Assembly: GCF_014075995.1 (NCBI RefSeq)
Contig: NZ_CP055152.1
Location: forward strand, 62,001-126,000
Source: Adhaeribacter radiodurans
GTDB taxonomy: Bacteria; Bacteroidota; Bacteroidia; Cytophagales; Hymenobacteraceae
DNA length: 64,000 nt
Reading direction: 5' to 3'
In this document: positions 63,551 to 64,000 of the stretch, one piece after another
Layout of the letters: each line of letters starts with the position of its first letter
Numbering within the stretch: position 1 is the first letter of the stretch
Program-made: the position numbers and the translations under genes
The notes under the pieces: model-generated
Seen by the model: the letters and a program-made list of their open reading frames with translations, nothing else
What the model was told of the DNA's origin: nothing
Database searches by the model: none

Positions 63551-64000
63551 TCAGGTTAATTTTTGAACTACTTTACTTAAGGTTAGCCCTTGCACAATTA
63601 TTGAAAAAAGAACCACTATGTAGGTGATGGAAACAATGAGATTACGCTCCATTTCCGTCTCCAGCGAAAGAGCAAGTGCGATAGAAATGCCTCCTCGCAA
63701 CCCGCCCCAAGTCATAATTACTAATGTACTGGCCGAGTATCTCTCCTTAAAGCGAAAAACAAAAGAAGGTGCCATTAGCGATACATACCTAACTAAAATA
63801 ATCAGGGCAATAGAAATCAGGCCAACATAAATGTACGCCCGATGAATAGGAATAATGACCAATTCTAGACCAATTAAGACAAACAAAATAGCATTCATGA
63901 TCTCATCGATCATTTCCCAGAATTTATGAATGTAATCGTTGGTGGTCTTGGACATAGCTTCGAGGGCGCCTTTGTTCCCGATAAATAAACCAGCTACCAC
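63551..64000 (-). CDS. Sodium/proton antiporter, C-terminal part (cut by window edge)
   Basis: 149 visible residues in frame up to the window end; the start lies beyond 64000. Several hydrophobic helices with GNKGALEAMS, VLIGLELVII and WGGLRGGISIALALSL, the CPA1 (NhaP/NhaK-type) pattern with the GGxRGG block. It exports Na+ in exchange for protons. No start decision is possible here. Confidence 0.88.
   Translation of the reverse strand: MVAGLFIGNKGALEAMSKTTNDYIHKFWEMIDEIMNAILFVLIGLELVIIPIHRAYIYVGLISIALIILVRYVSLMAPSFVFRFKERYSASTLVIMTWGGLRGGISIALALSLETEMERNLIVSITYIVVLFSIIVQGLTLSKVVQKLT

Overview
The window looks like part of a large, self-transmissible plasmid (or a recently plasmid-derived region) of a Bacteroidota member, most likely a Cytophagales/Hymenobacteraceae relative. 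The reasons are a Bacteroides-type tra/mob set, promoter elements of the TAnnTTTG type, weak Shine-Dalgarno use, an AT-rich base composition, a Rep_3 initiator flanked by iterons, two ParA-type ATPases, and no rRNA, tRNA or core housekeeping operon. The genus is an inference; the transfer and replication backbone is read directly from the proteins.

Layout. 1-3705 (minus): an Argonaute-like protein with an N-terminal four-cysteine zinc ribbon and a PIWI domain lacking catalytic aspartates, followed by a GTG-started overlapping gene that runs off the window; the two look like one defence operon. 4143-5869 (plus): umuDC-type SOS mutagenesis pair. 5903-8830 (minus): helicase with a C-terminal PD-(D/E)XK-like nuclease. 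8887-9776: a decayed small gene and a lipoprotein. 10043-11826: Toprim and DUF4099/DUF3945 proteins typical of Bacteroidota mobile elements. 11971-12621: M23 peptidase. 12731-27411 (minus): the conjugation region, from coupling protein through TraN/M/K/J/I/G/F/E, ParA-like and RHH proteins, to the MobB relaxase, a MobA/MobC-type accessory protein and a candidate oriT. 27550-29629: small genes and an ArdC-type antirestriction protein. 30009-33451: parA, a small RHH partner, and rep with iterons on both sides in opposite orientation. 33452-35480: serine recombinase, its dyad, and an AT-rich stretch full of AGTAAY motifs that also occur at the par operon (candidate centromere).

35523-42870 holds cargo: a DUF3800 protein, small ORFs including an orphan HicB-like gene, and a multi-PAS histidine kinase with a response regulator. 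43225-50424 is a minus-strand run of unrelated small genes (SDR, AhpD-like, Crp, two membrane proteins, ABM monooxygenase, AraC, an acidic protein) separated by attC-like hairpins, i.e. an integron-like cassette array; a group IIC intron sits in one of those hairpins.

50886-60673 appears to be a discrete mobile element of about 9.8 kb. Its two ends carry related outer repeats, each followed by an inward-facing terminator and then a second repeat/dyad at exactly the same offset (85 bases), and genes read inward from both ends. It carries a serine recombinase and a defence-like cluster: XRE regulator, ImmA/IrrE protease, YhcG/DUF1016 nuclease, a 1262-residue protein with a possible nuclease head, and a DUF4238 protein. 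This element, the zinc-ribbon Argonaute pair and the attC-like array are the most interesting parts of the window. 60674-64000 contains an IS3-family remnant, a remnant of an endonuclease/exonuclease/phosphatase protein, an MscS channel, a YihY/BrkB membrane protein and the C-terminal part of a Na+/H+ antiporter cut by the window edge.
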